Of a stretch of DNA of 64,000 bases, positions 24,041 to 32,514 are shown piece by piece. The stretch covers positions 1 to 64,000 of the forward strand of contig JAZNSI010000020.1 in assembly GCA_045591175.1 (NCBI GenBank), written 5' to 3'. Made by a program: the position numbers and the translations under genes. The first letter of the stretch is position 1, and each line of letters opens with the position of its first letter. The stretch comes from UBA11524 sp045591175. Its GTDB lineage: Bacteria > Bacillota > Clostridia > Christensenellales > Aristaeellaceae. The notes below the pieces were generated by a model. It saw only the letters and a program-made list of their open reading frames with translations, was not told where the DNA came from and ran no database searches.

Positions 24041-24477
24041 ACGTTTCACCCATTGGCGCTATCCTCGGTGCCCTGCTGATGCTGCTGATCTGCCGTTCTC
24101 TCTTCGGTTGTGAGGTTCGCAGCCATCAGTCCGCCAAGGCCAGCAAACGCTACAAAGCAGAAGTACCTTTGGGACGGCGCTGGCTGTTGCTGGACGCACC
24201 CCGCTATGTGCGCGACAAGTACAGCAAGCTGGAACGCAAGGTCATCAAGGCAACCTTCATCGTCCAAGTACTACGCGGGATGAACCTCACGTTGCACGCG
24301 CTGTTTCTGCCGGTAATTGTGGGAGCTCTTCTGGCAGACGGTAAGTGGATCTCTCGCATATTTTTCAGCTACATCCTGGTCTGCGGCGGCTGCATCATCC
24401 TCCTCGGTATGATGGAGTGGTCCTTCCACCCCAACCGTGAACGCGTCCGTAATGGCAAAAAGCCCTACAACTGGTAA
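24037..24477 (+). CDS. Hypothetical membrane protein
   Basis: 146 residues. An N-terminal hydrophobic segment (about 6-23), a basic middle part, then two membrane helices (about 85-102 and 108-127). No family recognised. ATG lies in a 4-bp overlap with the nucleotidyltransferase gene after CAAGGAGG, so it is translated from the same message. G+C is somewhat lower than in the flanking genes. Confidence 0.6.
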   Translation: MNVSPIGAILGALLMLLICRSLFGCEVRSHQSAKASKRYKAEVPLGRRWLLLDAPRYVRDKYSKLERKVIKATFIVQVLRGMNLTLHALFLPVIVGALLADGKWISRIFFSYILVCGGCIILLGMMEWSFHPNRERVRNGKKPYNW

Positions 24478-24478
24478 G

Positions 24479-24499
24479 ACCGCCTTGCGCGGTTTTTTT
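24479..24499 (+). terminator. Terminator
   Basis: Short GACCGC/GCGGT stem followed by seven T right after the membrane-protein gene. Confidence 0.7.
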
Positions 24500-24515
24500 C
24501 GTACACCAAGAAAAC

Positions 24516-24544
24516 TGTACAAATCCTCCGCAACCATGTATAAT
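24516..24544 (+). promoter_or_regulatory. Promoter of methionine cluster
   Basis: TGTACA, 17 bp, TATAAT, 30 bp before the reactivation-domain gene. The leader is too short to hold a SAM or cobalamin riboswitch. Confidence 0.55.
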
Positions 24545-24574
24545 GTTAGCAATACGCGCAAGGGAGGCGGGCAC

Positions 24575-25195
24575 ATGGAGCTGAACATGCAGGAAGCTCT
24601 GCGCTATTTGGGCGCACAAAACCCTGACGCGGCCCTGCTCGCCGGCCTCACCGCCCTGGCGGAAGAGCTGCAAAGCCGCATCACGCCGCGCTTCACCTGG
24701 GCGCTGACGGATACAGCCGAACTCGCGCTGCCCGGCCAGCTGGCCCAGCGGATGCTCGCGGACTGCCCGCGATCCGCCGTGCTGGTATGCACCCTCGGCG
24801 CGGAATTCGACCGGTGGATGCGGCAGCTTTCCGCCCGCGATATGGCCCGCGCCGTCATGCTGGACGCGCTGGGCAGCGTGTATGTGGAAGCCGGCTGCGA
24901 TGCGGCGGAGGACGCCATCCGCGCCCGCTTCCCCGGCAAACACCTGACCGACCGCTTCTCCCCCGGCTACGGCGATCTGCCGCTGGACGTGCAGTCCCGA
25001 TTGCTGGAATCCGCCGGGGCCGGCCGCATCGGCGTTGGCCTCACGCCTTCCCTGCTGATGACCCCGCAAAAGAGCGTCAGCGCGATCGTCGGCATTGCCG
25101 ATGCGCCGCAGCCCGCCCGCGTGCGCGGCTGCGCCCATTGCGCGCTGAACAAGACCTGTCCATACAGAAAGGCTGGTGCCACCTGCCATGTTTGA
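24575..25195 (+). CDS. MetH reactivation-domain-like protein
   Basis: 206 residues, ATG after AAGGGAGGCGG. The sequence FTWALTDTAELALPGQ, VLVCTLGAEFDRW, SVYVEAGCDAAED and FSPGYGDLPLDVQ resembles the vitamin-B12-dependent methionine synthase activation domain, which binds SAM and remethylates inactive cob(II)alamin. In E. coli this is the C-terminal end of MetH; here it is a free-standing protein. The end has a Cys cluster (CAHCALNKTCPYR). It overlaps metH by 8 bp, so the two are made together. Confidence 0.8.
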   Translation: MELNMQEALRYLGAQNPDAALLAGLTALAEELQSRITPRFTWALTDTAELALPGQLAQRMLADCPRSAVLVCTLGAEFDRWMRQLSARDMARAVMLDALGSVYVEAGCDAAEDAIRARFPGKHLTDRFSPGYGDLPLDVQSRLLESAGAGRIGVGLTPSLLMTPQKSVSAIVGIADAPQPARVRGCAHCALNKTCPYRKAGATCHV

Positions 25196-27548
25196 CACGA
25201 AGAAACTCACCTTCCTGGACGGCGCGATGGGCACCATGCTCCAGCGCGCTGGGTTGCTGCCCGGCGAGCTGCCGGAGCTGGTGGCCCTGAACAAACCGGA
25301 TATGCTCACCGCTATCCACCGCCAGTACGTGCAGGCCGGCACGGAGATCGTGTGCGCCAACACCTTCGGCGCGAACCGCCGCAAGCTGCAAAAGCTGGGC
25401 GTTACGGTGGAAGAGGTCGTCATGGCCTCCATCGCCGCGGCGAAGAAGGCCTGCGAGGGCACCTCCGACCGGGTGGCGCCCGGAGCCCGGGTGGCGCTGG
25501 ACGTCGGCCCCCTGGGCGAGCTGCTGGAACCCCTGGGGACGCTCCCCTTTGAGGCTGCGGTGGACATGTTCGCCGAGATCGTCCGTGCGGGCGTGAAGGC
25601 CGGGGCGGATTGCATCGTCATCGAGACCATGACCGATCTGCAGGAGGCCCGCGCCGCCCTCATCGCAGCGAAGGAGAACAGCGATCTCCCCGTCCTGGTG
25701 ACGATGAGCTTCGACGAAAGCGGACGCACCTTCACCGGCTGCACGGCGGCTTCGATGGCCGCGACACTGACGGGCCTGGGTGCGGACGCCATCGGCGTGA
25801 ACTGCTCCCTGGGCCCGGCACAGCTGCTGCCCGTCCTGCGGGATATCTGCGCGAATACCCATTTGCCGGTGATCGCCAAGCCCAACGCGGGCCTGCCCGA
25901 CCCGGTGGACGGCCACTACGATCTCTCTCCCGCCGATTTCGCCGACGCTATGGCGGAAGCCGTCAAGGCGGGCGTGTCCGTGGTGGGCGGCTGCTGCGGC
26001 ACCAATCCGGACTACATCCGCGCCCTGCATGAGCGCGTGAAGGACATGCCCCCCGGCCAGCGGGAAATCCGCCGCACGAGCATGGTCTGCACCGCCACAA
26101 AGGCCGTCAACATTGACGGCGTGCGGGTCATCGGCGAGCGCATCAACCCCACCGGCAAGAAGCGCTTCCAGCAGGCGCTGCTGGTGGGCGACATGGACTA
26201 CATCGTGGACATGGCCATCCAGCAGGAGGACGCAGGCGCGGACATCCTCGATGTCAACGTCGGCTACCCCGGCGTGGACGAGGCCGCCATGCTGCCTCTG
26301 GTGGTGCGCAAGCTCCAGGAGGCCACCAATCTCCCCCTGATGCTAGACTCCACCAACCCCGACGCGTTGGAGGCGGGCCTGCGGGTGTACTGCGGCAAGG
26401 CAGCGGTCAACTCCGTCAACGGGGATGAGAAGGTCCTCGCTCGCATCCTGCCCATCGTGAAGAAATACGGCGCGGCCGTCGTGGGCCTGACGCTGGACGA
26501 AACCGGCTTGCCCAGGACCGCTAACGAGCGCATCGCCATTGCAAAGCGTATCCTGGCCGCTGCGGAAGCGCACGGCATCCCCCGGGAGAACCTGTGGATC
26601 GACTGCCTGACGCTGACGGTCTCTGCCCAGCAGGATCAGGCCCGCGCCACGCTGGACGCCGTCCGCCGGGTGACGGAGGAATTGCGCCTCCCCACGGTGC
26701 TGGGCGTGTCGAACATCTCCTTCGGGCTGCCCAACCGCCCGCTGATGGCCCGCACCTTCCTCACCCAGGCCATGGCTGCCGGCCTAACACTGCCCATCAT
26801 CAACCCCAACCAGGTGGACATGATGGACGCCATCGCCGCCCACCGCGTCCTCTCCGGCGAGGACGACGGCTGCCGCGTTTATGTGGATCGCTTCGCCAAT
26901 GCGGCAACGCCCGCTGCTGCGCCGGCCGCCCCCTCCGCGATGACGCTGGAGGAAGCCATCATCCGCGGCCTGAAGGGCGATGCGTCCCGGCTGGCCCGCG
27001 AGGCCATCGCATCCTCCACCGGCCTGGACTTGGTGGAAAACGTCCTCATCCCCGCGCTGGACAAGGTGGGCGCAGATTATGAAGCCGGTCGGGCGTTCCT
27101 GCCCCAGCTGCTCTCTGCGGCGCAGGCGGCCCAGGCGGTGTTCGCCGTCATTCAGGAGAGCATGGGCGAAGGTGACGCTGTCCACAAAGGCAAGGTGATC
27201 ATCGCCACCGTGAAGGGCGACATCCACGATATTGGCAAGAACATCGTCAAAACCGTCATGAGCAACTACGGCTACCAGATCATCGACCTGGGCCGCGACG
27301 TGCCGCCGGAGACCATCGTGGAAGCGACCCTCCGTGAGGACGTCCGCCTGGTGGGCCTGTCCGCGCTGATGACCACCACCCTCCCCGCGATGGAAGAGAC
27401 CGTCCGCCAGCTGAACAAGCTGCCCCATCCCCCGGCCATGATGCTGGGCGGCGCAGTGGTCACCCCGGACTACGCCGAGCGCCTCGGCTGCCATTATGCC
27501 AGGGACGCCAAGGCTTCCGTCGAGATCGCCCGCGCCATCCTCGGTTGA
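25188..27548 (+). CDS. metH: Cobalamin-dependent methionine synthase, lacking the activation domain
   Basis: 786 residues against about 1200 for full-length MetH. Homocysteine-binding domain (1-285) with zinc ligands in VNCSLGP and GGCCGTNP; pterin-binding domain (about 305-565; RVIGERINPTGKKRFQ); cobalamin cap and B12 domain (about 590-786) with GDIHDIGKNIV, whose His is the cobalt ligand. It transfers the methyl group of 5-methyl-THF to homocysteine. The missing C-terminal reactivation domain is supplied by the upstream gene, which it overlaps. A short form of this kind is common in Clostridia. Confidence 0.95.
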   Translation: MFDTKKLTFLDGAMGTMLQRAGLLPGELPELVALNKPDMLTAIHRQYVQAGTEIVCANTFGANRRKLQKLGVTVEEVVMASIAAAKKACEGTSDRVAPGARVALDVGPLGELLEPLGTLPFEAAVDMFAEIVRAGVKAGADCIVIETMTDLQEARAALIAAKENSDLPVLVTMSFDESGRTFTGCTAASMAATLTGLGADAIGVNCSLGPAQLLPVLRDICANTHLPVIAKPNAGLPDPVDGHYDLSPADFADAMAEAVKAGVSVVGGCCGTNPDYIRALHERVKDMPPGQREIRRTSMVCTATKAVNIDGVRVIGERINPTGKKRFQQALLVGDMDYIVDMAIQQEDAGADILDVNVGYPGVDEAAMLPLVVRKLQEATNLPLMLDSTNPDALEAGLRVYCGKAAVNSVNGDEKVLARILPIVKKYGAAVVGLTLDETGLPRTANERIAIAKRILAAAEAHGIPRENLWIDCLTLTVSAQQDQARATLDAVRRVTEELRLPTVLGVSNISFGLPNRPLMARTFLTQAMAAGLTLPIINPNQVDMMDAIAAHRVLSGEDDGCRVYVDRFANAATPAAAPAAPSAMTLEEAIIRGLKGDASRLAREAIASSTGLDLVENVLIPALDKVGADYEAGRAFLPQLLSAAQAAQAVFAVIQESMGEGDAVHKGKVIIATVKGDIHDIGKNIVKTVMSNYGYQIIDLGRDVPPETIVEATLREDVRLVGLSALMTTTLPAMEETVRQLNKLPHPPAMMLGGAVVTPDYAERLGCHYARDAKASVEIARAILG

Positions 27549-27583
27549 TCCCCCAATAAATCATAGAAAAGAGGTCGAAGACC

Positions 27584-28552
27584 TTGCCGATCAAGATCCC
27601 CAATGACCTGCCCGCTGCCGCGAAGCTGCGCAGTGAGAACATCTTCGTGATGGCCGCCGACCGCGCCGTCACCCAGGACATCCGCCCGCTGAAGATCCTG
27701 CTGCTGAACCTGATGCCCACCAAGATCGCCACGGAGACCCAGCTGGCACGCCTGCTGGGCAACACGCCGCTGCAGGTGGAGATGGACCTGCTGATGGTGG
27801 AATCCCACGTCAGCAAGAACACCTCCGCCGAGCACATGCTGGCCTTCTACAAGACCTTCGACCAGGTGCGCAACAACACCTATGACGGCATGGTCATCAC
27901 CGGCGCGCCGGTGGAGCAGCTGCCCTTCGAGGAGGTCGACTACTGGGAGGAGCTGTGCACGATCTTCGAGTGGACAAAGACCCACGTGACCTCCACCTTC
28001 CACATCTGCTGGGGCGCGCAGGCGGGCTTGTACTATCACTGGGGCATCCCCAAGCGCAAGCTGCCCAAGAAGCTCTCCGGCGTATACCGCCACAGGGTCG
28101 TGCACAAGGGCAGCATCCTCTTCCGCGGCTTTGACGACACCTTCATGGTGCCCCAGTCCCGCTACACCACGGTGGATGAGGCGGACATCCTCGCCCGCCC
28201 GGAGCTCAAGATTCTCGCCGTATCCGACGAGGCCGGCGTGTACGCCATTTCCACCCACGGCGGACGGCAGATCTTCATCACCGGCCACTCCGAATATGAC
28301 GCGGACACCCTGCTGGGCGAATACTTGCGCGACGTGAAGGCCGGCATCAACCCGGACGTGCCCGTCAACTACTTCCCCGATGACGACGACACCAAGGAGC
28401 CCGTCTGCACCTGGCGTTCCAGCGCGAACCTGCTGTACTGCAACTGGCTGAACTACTTCGTCTACCAGGCGACCCCCTACGACCTGAACAAGGTCGGCGT
28501 GGTGCTGATGGACGACCACATGCCCGTGTGGATCCGTGACGAAAAGAACTAA
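27584..28552 (+). CDS. metA: Homoserine O-acyltransferase (MetA/MetAS)
   Basis: 322 residues from a TTG start at 27584 with AAAGAGG upstream. Catalytic Cys in FHICWGAQAG (about 142), His in ITGHSEYD (about 235) and the following Glu form the class I glutamine amidotransferase-like triad of MetA. It acylates homoserine, the first committed step to methionine. Whether the acyl donor is acetyl- or succinyl-CoA depends on one residue and is not decided here; many Firmicutes MetA use acetyl-CoA. Follows metH by 35 bp and completes the methionine cluster. Confidence 0.93.
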   Translation: MPIKIPNDLPAAAKLRSENIFVMAADRAVTQDIRPLKILLLNLMPTKIATETQLARLLGNTPLQVEMDLLMVESHVSKNTSAEHMLAFYKTFDQVRNNTYDGMVITGAPVEQLPFEEVDYWEELCTIFEWTKTHVTSTFHICWGAQAGLYYHWGIPKRKLPKKLSGVYRHRVVHKGSILFRGFDDTFMVPQSRYTTVDEADILARPELKILAVSDEAGVYAISTHGGRQIFITGHSEYDADTLLGEYLRDVKAGINPDVPVNYFPDDDDTKEPVCTWRSSANLLYCNWLNYFVYQATPYDLNKVGVVLMDDHMPVWIRDEKN

Positions 28553-28559
28553 ATACGCA

Positions 28560-28588
28560 AACAGGAGCAGATTTTGCTCCTGTTTTTA
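28560..28588 (+). terminator. Terminator after metA
   Basis: AACAGGAGCA/TGCTCCTGTT stem, 5-base loop, T run. Confidence 0.9.
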
Positions 28589-28657
28589 CAATTTACTGGC
28601 AAGAAAATGCCATCCTCCAACGTTATATAGGTAAGAAACCGATTGGAGGTACTTCCC

Positions 28658-29629
28658 ATGCGCAAGATTTTCGCCCTGCTGCTTGTTCTGCTGATGCTGC
28701 CCCTTGCCGTTATGGCCAGCGAGCCCGCCAATCCTGCGGACCCCGCGATGATCGCGGAGCTGCTGCCCACCTACACCTTCGTTGAAGGTATCGATGACGG
28801 CGACGTCCTCCGCCTGCTGATGCGCAACGCGGCGGACGAGTTGGTGTTTATCGGCGGTGTGAAGGCCACTGACGGCACGTGGCACTTCGCCGAAAGCACT
28901 CCCCTGCCGGAAGGCACCATCCTGGGCGTGGAGAATTTCACCCATTCGCTGGGCATCCCCAGCCGGAAATACTACGACTGCGTCAGCGTCGAGCTCTACG
29001 CCGACGGCACCTGGGGCGTGAGCATGGTCATGCCTGCACAGTCCGGCATGTACTTTATGGGCCAGCATGTCATTTTTGACGAGGTGGACGATATCGACGG
29101 ACACTTTGGCAATCACCCCTGGGCTGATATCACCACCATCGACTGGACGACCCTTCCCGCCTCCTACGTGGAGGCCCTCGCCCAGCTCGACACCACCGGC
29201 TGGGCCGTGGTCAACAATTTCAACCCCGAAGATCGCCTCCACCTGCGCGTCAGCCCCGACAAGGACGCCGCTTCCCTGGGCAAGTACTACAACCGCACGC
29301 CGGTGCACATCCGCAAGTACGGCGAGGAATGGTGTGCCGTGACGGTCTGCGGGCTGGAGGGCTACATGATGACCAAATACCTGGCCTTTGGCGAGGCCAT
29401 GGACGCGGTGGAGTACGCCGGCCCGTGGCTGACCTGGAAGGAAGATCTGACCGCGCACCGCCTCTATGCTGCACCCCGTGCGTCCAGCGCCTTCACCGCT
29501 TCCACCGGGGAATACGGCCCGTCCTTCTACATCATGGGCGTGGCGGGGGATTTCTACCACGTCTGGCTGACGAACACGGAGGAATACGGCTACGTCCGCA
29601 TCGACGACCTCTGGCCCGGCAACGGCTGA
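28658..29629 (+). CDS. Secreted SH3-domain-like protein
   Basis: 323 residues. Signal peptide MRKIFALLLVLLMLPLAVMA. The region about 185-255 (LHLRVSPDKDAASLGKYYNRTPVHI and AVTVCGLEGYMMTKYLAFG) is an SH3b domain, and a second weaker copy ends the protein (LYAAPRASSAF to DFYHVWLT to GYVRIDDLW). SH3b domains bind peptidoglycan, so a wall-associated role is likely. The N-terminal 150 residues are not recognised. ATG after TTGGAGGT. Next to two peptidoglycan carboxypeptidase genes. Confidence 0.75.
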   Translation: MRKIFALLLVLLMLPLAVMASEPANPADPAMIAELLPTYTFVEGIDDGDVLRLLMRNAADELVFIGGVKATDGTWHFAESTPLPEGTILGVENFTHSLGIPSRKYYDCVSVELYADGTWGVSMVMPAQSGMYFMGQHVIFDEVDDIDGHFGNHPWADITTIDWTTLPASYVEALAQLDTTGWAVVNNFNPEDRLHLRVSPDKDAASLGKYYNRTPVHIRKYGEEWCAVTVCGLEGYMMTKYLAFGEAMDAVEYAGPWLTWKEDLTAHRLYAAPRASSAFTASTGEYGPSFYIMGVAGDFYHVWLTNTEEYGYVRIDDLWPGNG

Positions 29630-29634
29630 CACGC

Positions 29635-29666
29635 AAAAAAGCGACTGCATTGCGCAGTCGCTTTTT
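29635..29666. terminator. Bidirectional terminator
   Basis: GCGACTGC/GCAGTCGC stem with A run before and T run after, between convergent genes ending at 29629 and 29674. Confidence 0.9.
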
Positions 29667-29673
29667 CATTTGC

Positions 29674-30531
29674 TCACTTGTAATGGGAATAATAGTCCTC
29701 CGCGGACTCCTGCCGGAAATCCGCCACAAGGCTTTCCTTGCCGCCGGCAGCGATAAACTCGTCGATGGCGACCGCCAGCTGGTCATGGAATTCCTCCAGG
29801 CACAGGCCGTTGTCCATGATGTAGGTGGCGACCTCCACGCCCACATAGCGCAGATGCCAGGGCTCGTAGTTGATCTCGGTGACGTCCTCCTTATCCGCCG
29901 GGTAACGGAGGATAAAGCCGAAGCGGGCGCAGTTTTCCGCCATCCACTGGGTCTCGGGCTCCTGCGCCATCTTCTCATTCATGCCGCGATCCGTCCATCC
30001 CTTGGGCACCACGTCGCAGCCCAGGCCTGTCTGATGATCGCTGGCGCCGGGCTTTGTGACCCAGCCGTCGTCGTAGCCGTACTTCCTGTAGCGGTTTTCG
30101 TACATGACGGCCTGCTTGTAATAGGAGCGGTAGCCGCTCTTGAGGTAAAGCTCGTGGCCCTCGGCACGGGCTGCGTCGCAAAGGGCAACCAGGGCCTCGG
30201 CGCACTCCTTGCGGAGCTGCCAGGTGCCGTCCACCTGACGCACGCCGCCGCTGGTGTTGTTGCCATTCTTATCCAGCTTGAGGGACTTCATCTTCACCAG
30301 GCCGGCAGGCTCATACTTCTTGTCCAGGAACATGCTCTTGTTGACCAGGATGATCAGCTCCGGATCCATGTCCATGATGTCCACCGGGAAAGTCCAGTCC
30401 ACATCGTCATAGACGGACACCAGATCCATGTTCACATCCGCAAAGAGCCAGTCGTCTTCCTCTTCCTCCGCCGCAGCGGGAAGCAGCAGCATCAGCGCCA
30501 GCAGGAGCGCAAAGAGTTTGTTCATTTTCAT
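29674..30531 (-). CDS. VanY-type D-Ala-D-Ala carboxypeptidase, exported
   Basis: 285 residues. Signal peptide MKMNKLFALLLALMLLLPAAAE. The VanY/DD-carboxypeptidase domain (about 120-265) has SGYRSYYKQ, the zinc motif SDHQTGLGCDV and the third ligand region EPWHLRYVG. It trims the terminal D-Ala of peptidoglycan stems outside the membrane. Its start overlaps the stop of the upstream paralogue by 4 bp, so the pair forms an operon from a duplication. Confidence 0.92.
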   Translation of the reverse strand: MKMNKLFALLLALMLLLPAAAEEEEDDWLFADVNMDLVSVYDDVDWTFPVDIMDMDPELIILVNKSMFLDKKYEPAGLVKMKSLKLDKNGNNTSGGVRQVDGTWQLRKECAEALVALCDAARAEGHELYLKSGYRSYYKQAVMYENRYRKYGYDDGWVTKPGASDHQTGLGCDVVPKGWTDRGMNEKMAQEPETQWMAENCARFGFILRYPADKEDVTEINYEPWHLRYVGVEVATYIMDNGLCLEEFHDQLAVAIDEFIAAGGKESLVADFRQESAEDYYSHYK

Positions 30532-31211
30532 TCCTCCATTACCCCCAGCACGATGTCCATCAGCGCGTCCTGACGCACCAGCAGCAGGTAGTTCTCCAGA
30601 GGCATCTGATTCTCGTAAATGGCCTTGGCGTGCTCCTTGCCCACATAGCGGAAGTGCCATTCCTCCTGCTTGTAGCCGGTCACGTCCTCCCAGCCTGCCT
30701 GATAACGCAGGATGAAGCCGTATTTCCAGCAGTTTTCCGTCGTCCATTTGCCTGCCTTGGAACGGGGGAATTTCTCGCTGCAGCCCTCATAATCGGCCCA
30801 GCCCAGGTCCATCGCCAGGCCCAGCTGATGCTCGGACGCACCTGCGCGGGCCACATATTCATCCGCCCGCTTTTCGCCAACGCTTTTCTTCTTGCGCTGA
30901 TAGATCGTGGCCTGGGTCTGGTAGCTGCGGTATCCGCTGACGGACACGATGATCTCGCCCGTTTCCGCCTTGCAGTCGGCGGCCATCTGCTCCAGGGCCG
31001 TCGCAGCGTCATCGCGCATCTCGCGCACCTTGCCCTTGATCTGTGCCTCCCGCACCTGCGGGATGTACGCCGATCCTGCGCGCCACTGCCGGTTCTGCAA
31101 AAACAGCAGCCCGTCGATATCATTCTGCGGCGCAGCAGCATCCAGGGACGAGGAGAGCATCATCGTCCCCGCCGCGGCCAGTGCCATCAGCTGCTCCAGC
31201 AAACCTGCCAT
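30528..31211 (-). CDS. VanY-type D-Ala-D-Ala carboxypeptidase, paralogue
   Basis: 227 residues. Start at MAGLLEQL, preceded by GGAGGTTGCGGAT; an upstream ATG exists but lacks a binding site. N-terminal hydrophobic stretch (about 3-22) could anchor or export it. Domain motifs SGYRSYQTQ, SEHQLGLAMDLGW and EEWHFRYVG match the VanY family with complete zinc ligands. Sister of the gene it overlaps. Confidence 0.9.
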   Translation of the reverse strand: MAGLLEQLMALAAAGTMMLSSSLDAAAPQNDIDGLLFLQNRQWRAGSAYIPQVREAQIKGKVREMRDDAATALEQMAADCKAETGEIIVSVSGYRSYQTQATIYQRKKKSVGEKRADEYVARAGASEHQLGLAMDLGWADYEGCSEKFPRSKAGKWTTENCWKYGFILRYQAGWEDVTGYKQEEWHFRYVGKEHAKAIYENQMPLENYLLLVRQDALMDIVLGVMEE

Positions 31212-31316
31212 ATCCGCAACCTCCGTCAAATAGTCTACCCTACTATTATAACGCATTTCCCCGCGAAAACAAGGCAGCAAACTGTAAATTTTTCATGATT
31301 GGCCGCCCCGCATGCT

Positions 31317-31326
31317 GCGCACAATA
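31317..31326 (+). promoter_or_regulatory. Shared leader motif upstream of spore genes (copy 1)
   Basis: GCGCACAATA, 22 bp before the YhcN-like start, followed by GAGGAGGTGAATC. The same motif and the same ribosome binding site precede the first SASP gene (32247-32256). CACAATA resembles the CATNNTA -10 box of sigma-G/F promoters; no clear -35 box was found. Confidence 0.4.
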
Positions 31327-31348
31327 GCCCGCGAGGAGGTGAATCACC

Positions 31349-31969
31349 ATGAAAAAGACCCTTTTGACCCTTATTGCGCTGCTTCTGGCGCTGACGCTTG
31401 GTTCCTGCCGCGCCAAGAAGGACATGACCACCGTCACCAGCGAGCCCACGACCAGCGTGTCCCCCACCACGTCCCCCAATGTGACCACCGTGCTGCCCAA
31501 CACCACCGACAACATGATGGACGGCCTGTTGGACGGCACGATGGATGGCATGATGGACGGCGCCAACGGCACGGACGGCGTGCTGCCTGACAGCACCGTG
31601 ATCCCCGAAGCCACCGGCGTAACCAGCATGGACAAGGCCAAGCGCGTCATCGAGCAGATCGAGGACGAGCTGGAGCGCCTGAGCGAGATCGAAGATGCGG
31701 AGGTTGTCATCGCGGGCAACAAGGCTGCCGTGGGCGTCGAGTTTGACGATCAGTATCAGGCCGGCCTGGACGACCGTCTGCGCAAGATCATCAAGGAGCG
31801 CGTTGACGGCGTGATCGGCGGCATCTCCACCGTGGCCATCACGTCGGACGAAGGCATCCGGGACGCCATTGAATCCCTGGGCGAGCGGCTGGACACCATG
31901 TCCGACATGGCCGCCCTGCAGAGTGACCTGGACGCCATCATCCGCAAGATCAACGGCATGAATGCATAA
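31349..31969 (+). CDS. YhcN/YlaJ-like sporulation lipoprotein
   Basis: 206 residues. Lipoprotein signal with LTLGSC lipobox (Cys about 20). A Thr/Ser-rich and then Met/Asp/Gly-rich linker (about 25-85, including MMDGLLDGTMDGMMDG) is followed by a YhcN-like domain (about 95-180: AKRVIEQIEDELERLSEIEDAEVVIAGN). Such lipoproteins sit in the inner spore membrane and affect outgrowth. Same strand as two SASP genes and sharing their leader motif, so forespore expression is likely. Confidence 0.8.
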   Translation: MKKTLLTLIALLLALTLGSCRAKKDMTTVTSEPTTSVSPTTSPNVTTVLPNTTDNMMDGLLDGTMDGMMDGANGTDGVLPDSTVIPEATGVTSMDKAKRVIEQIEDELERLSEIEDAEVVIAGNKAAVGVEFDDQYQAGLDDRLRKIIKERVDGVIGGISTVAITSDEGIRDAIESLGERLDTMSDMAALQSDLDAIIRKINGMNA

Positions 31970-32246
31970 AATCCGCTGCCGCACCGTAGACTGTCCCTGA
32001 GCTGCGTCCGTTCGCGGGCGCAGTATTTTTGCGAAAGCGGAAGCATCGGCCCCCACGCCGCGGATGATCGTCCTCCAGGCCCGGCTCCACCCCGCCCGGC
32101 AGCGTGAAGGACGGGCGCAGCGTGCAGGCCCCTGCCAAGGAACACCTTCTCAAGCGGCGCTGGCGGGGCGGCGCTTTTTTCATGCATCCGTTGACCCTTT
32201 TTCTGCAAGCATGCGCACTCATTACCAGACTATCCGCCTCCGCATT
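31970..32246. other. Intergenic region with terminator
   Basis: No gene seen. A terminator-like hairpin for the lipoprotein gene lies at 32002-32030 (CTGCGTCC/GGGCGCAG, then TATTTTT). The rest is GC-rich with a short T run at about 32175-32180. Confidence 0.6.
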
Positions 32247-32256
32247 GCGCACAATA
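32247..32256 (+). promoter_or_regulatory. Shared leader motif upstream of spore genes (copy 2)
   Basis: GCGCACAATA, 31 bp before the first SASP start codon, followed by GGAGGAGGTGAATC. Same as copy 1 at 31317-31326. Candidate forespore sigma factor -10 region. Confidence 0.4.
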
Positions 32257-32287
32257 TCACCGAGAACAGCAGGAGGAGGTGAATCGC

Positions 32288-32494
32288 ATGAGCAACAACA
32301 ACTCCCGGTCCGGGATGGTTCCCGAGGCCCGCGGCGCGCTGAACAACATGAAGTATGAGATCGCCCGCGAGCTGGGTGTGGACTATCAGCAGGCCTACAA
32401 GGGCAACCTGTCCGCCCGCGAGAACGGCTACGTCGGCGGCTACATGGTCAAGCGCCTGATCGAGCAGGCCGAGCGCAACATGTCCAACCACTGA
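32288..32494 (+). CDS. Alpha/beta-type small acid-soluble spore protein
   Basis: 68 residues, ATG after GGAGGAGGTGAATC. Complete family pattern: VPEARGALNNMKYEIARELGV with the germination-protease site after the Glu of KYEIA, and the C-terminal GYVGGYMVKRLIEQAE. These proteins coat spore DNA and protect it from UV and heat. Positions 32433-32476 of this gene are a 44-nt exact match to the attB rebuilt from the ends of the element in the next gene, so it holds an apparently free integration site. Followed 20 bp later by the second SASP gene. Confidence 0.96.
   Translation: MSNNNSRSGMVPEARGALNNMKYEIARELGVDYQQAYKGNLSARENGYVGGYMVKRLIEQAERNMSNH
32433..32476 (+). other. Unoccupied attB-like site in first SASP gene
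   Basis: 44 nt identical to the reconstructed attB (17 nt left of AA, the AA at 32450-32451, 25 nt right). Shown by comparing with 32738-32756 plus 44758-44782. The serine recombinase could use it as a second target. Confidence 0.7.
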
Positions 32495-32514
32495 TTATGA
32501 GGAGGATCACACCC

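Noticed and set aside
27548..27584. Riboswitch before metA or metH
   Set aside because: Gaps of 35 bp and about 30 bp after the promoter are too short for SAM or cobalamin riboswitches.
31500..31580. ATGATGGACGGC repeats as a tandem DNA repeat
   Set aside because: They encode the Met/Asp/Gly linker of the spore lipoprotein and are simply low-complexity coding sequence.
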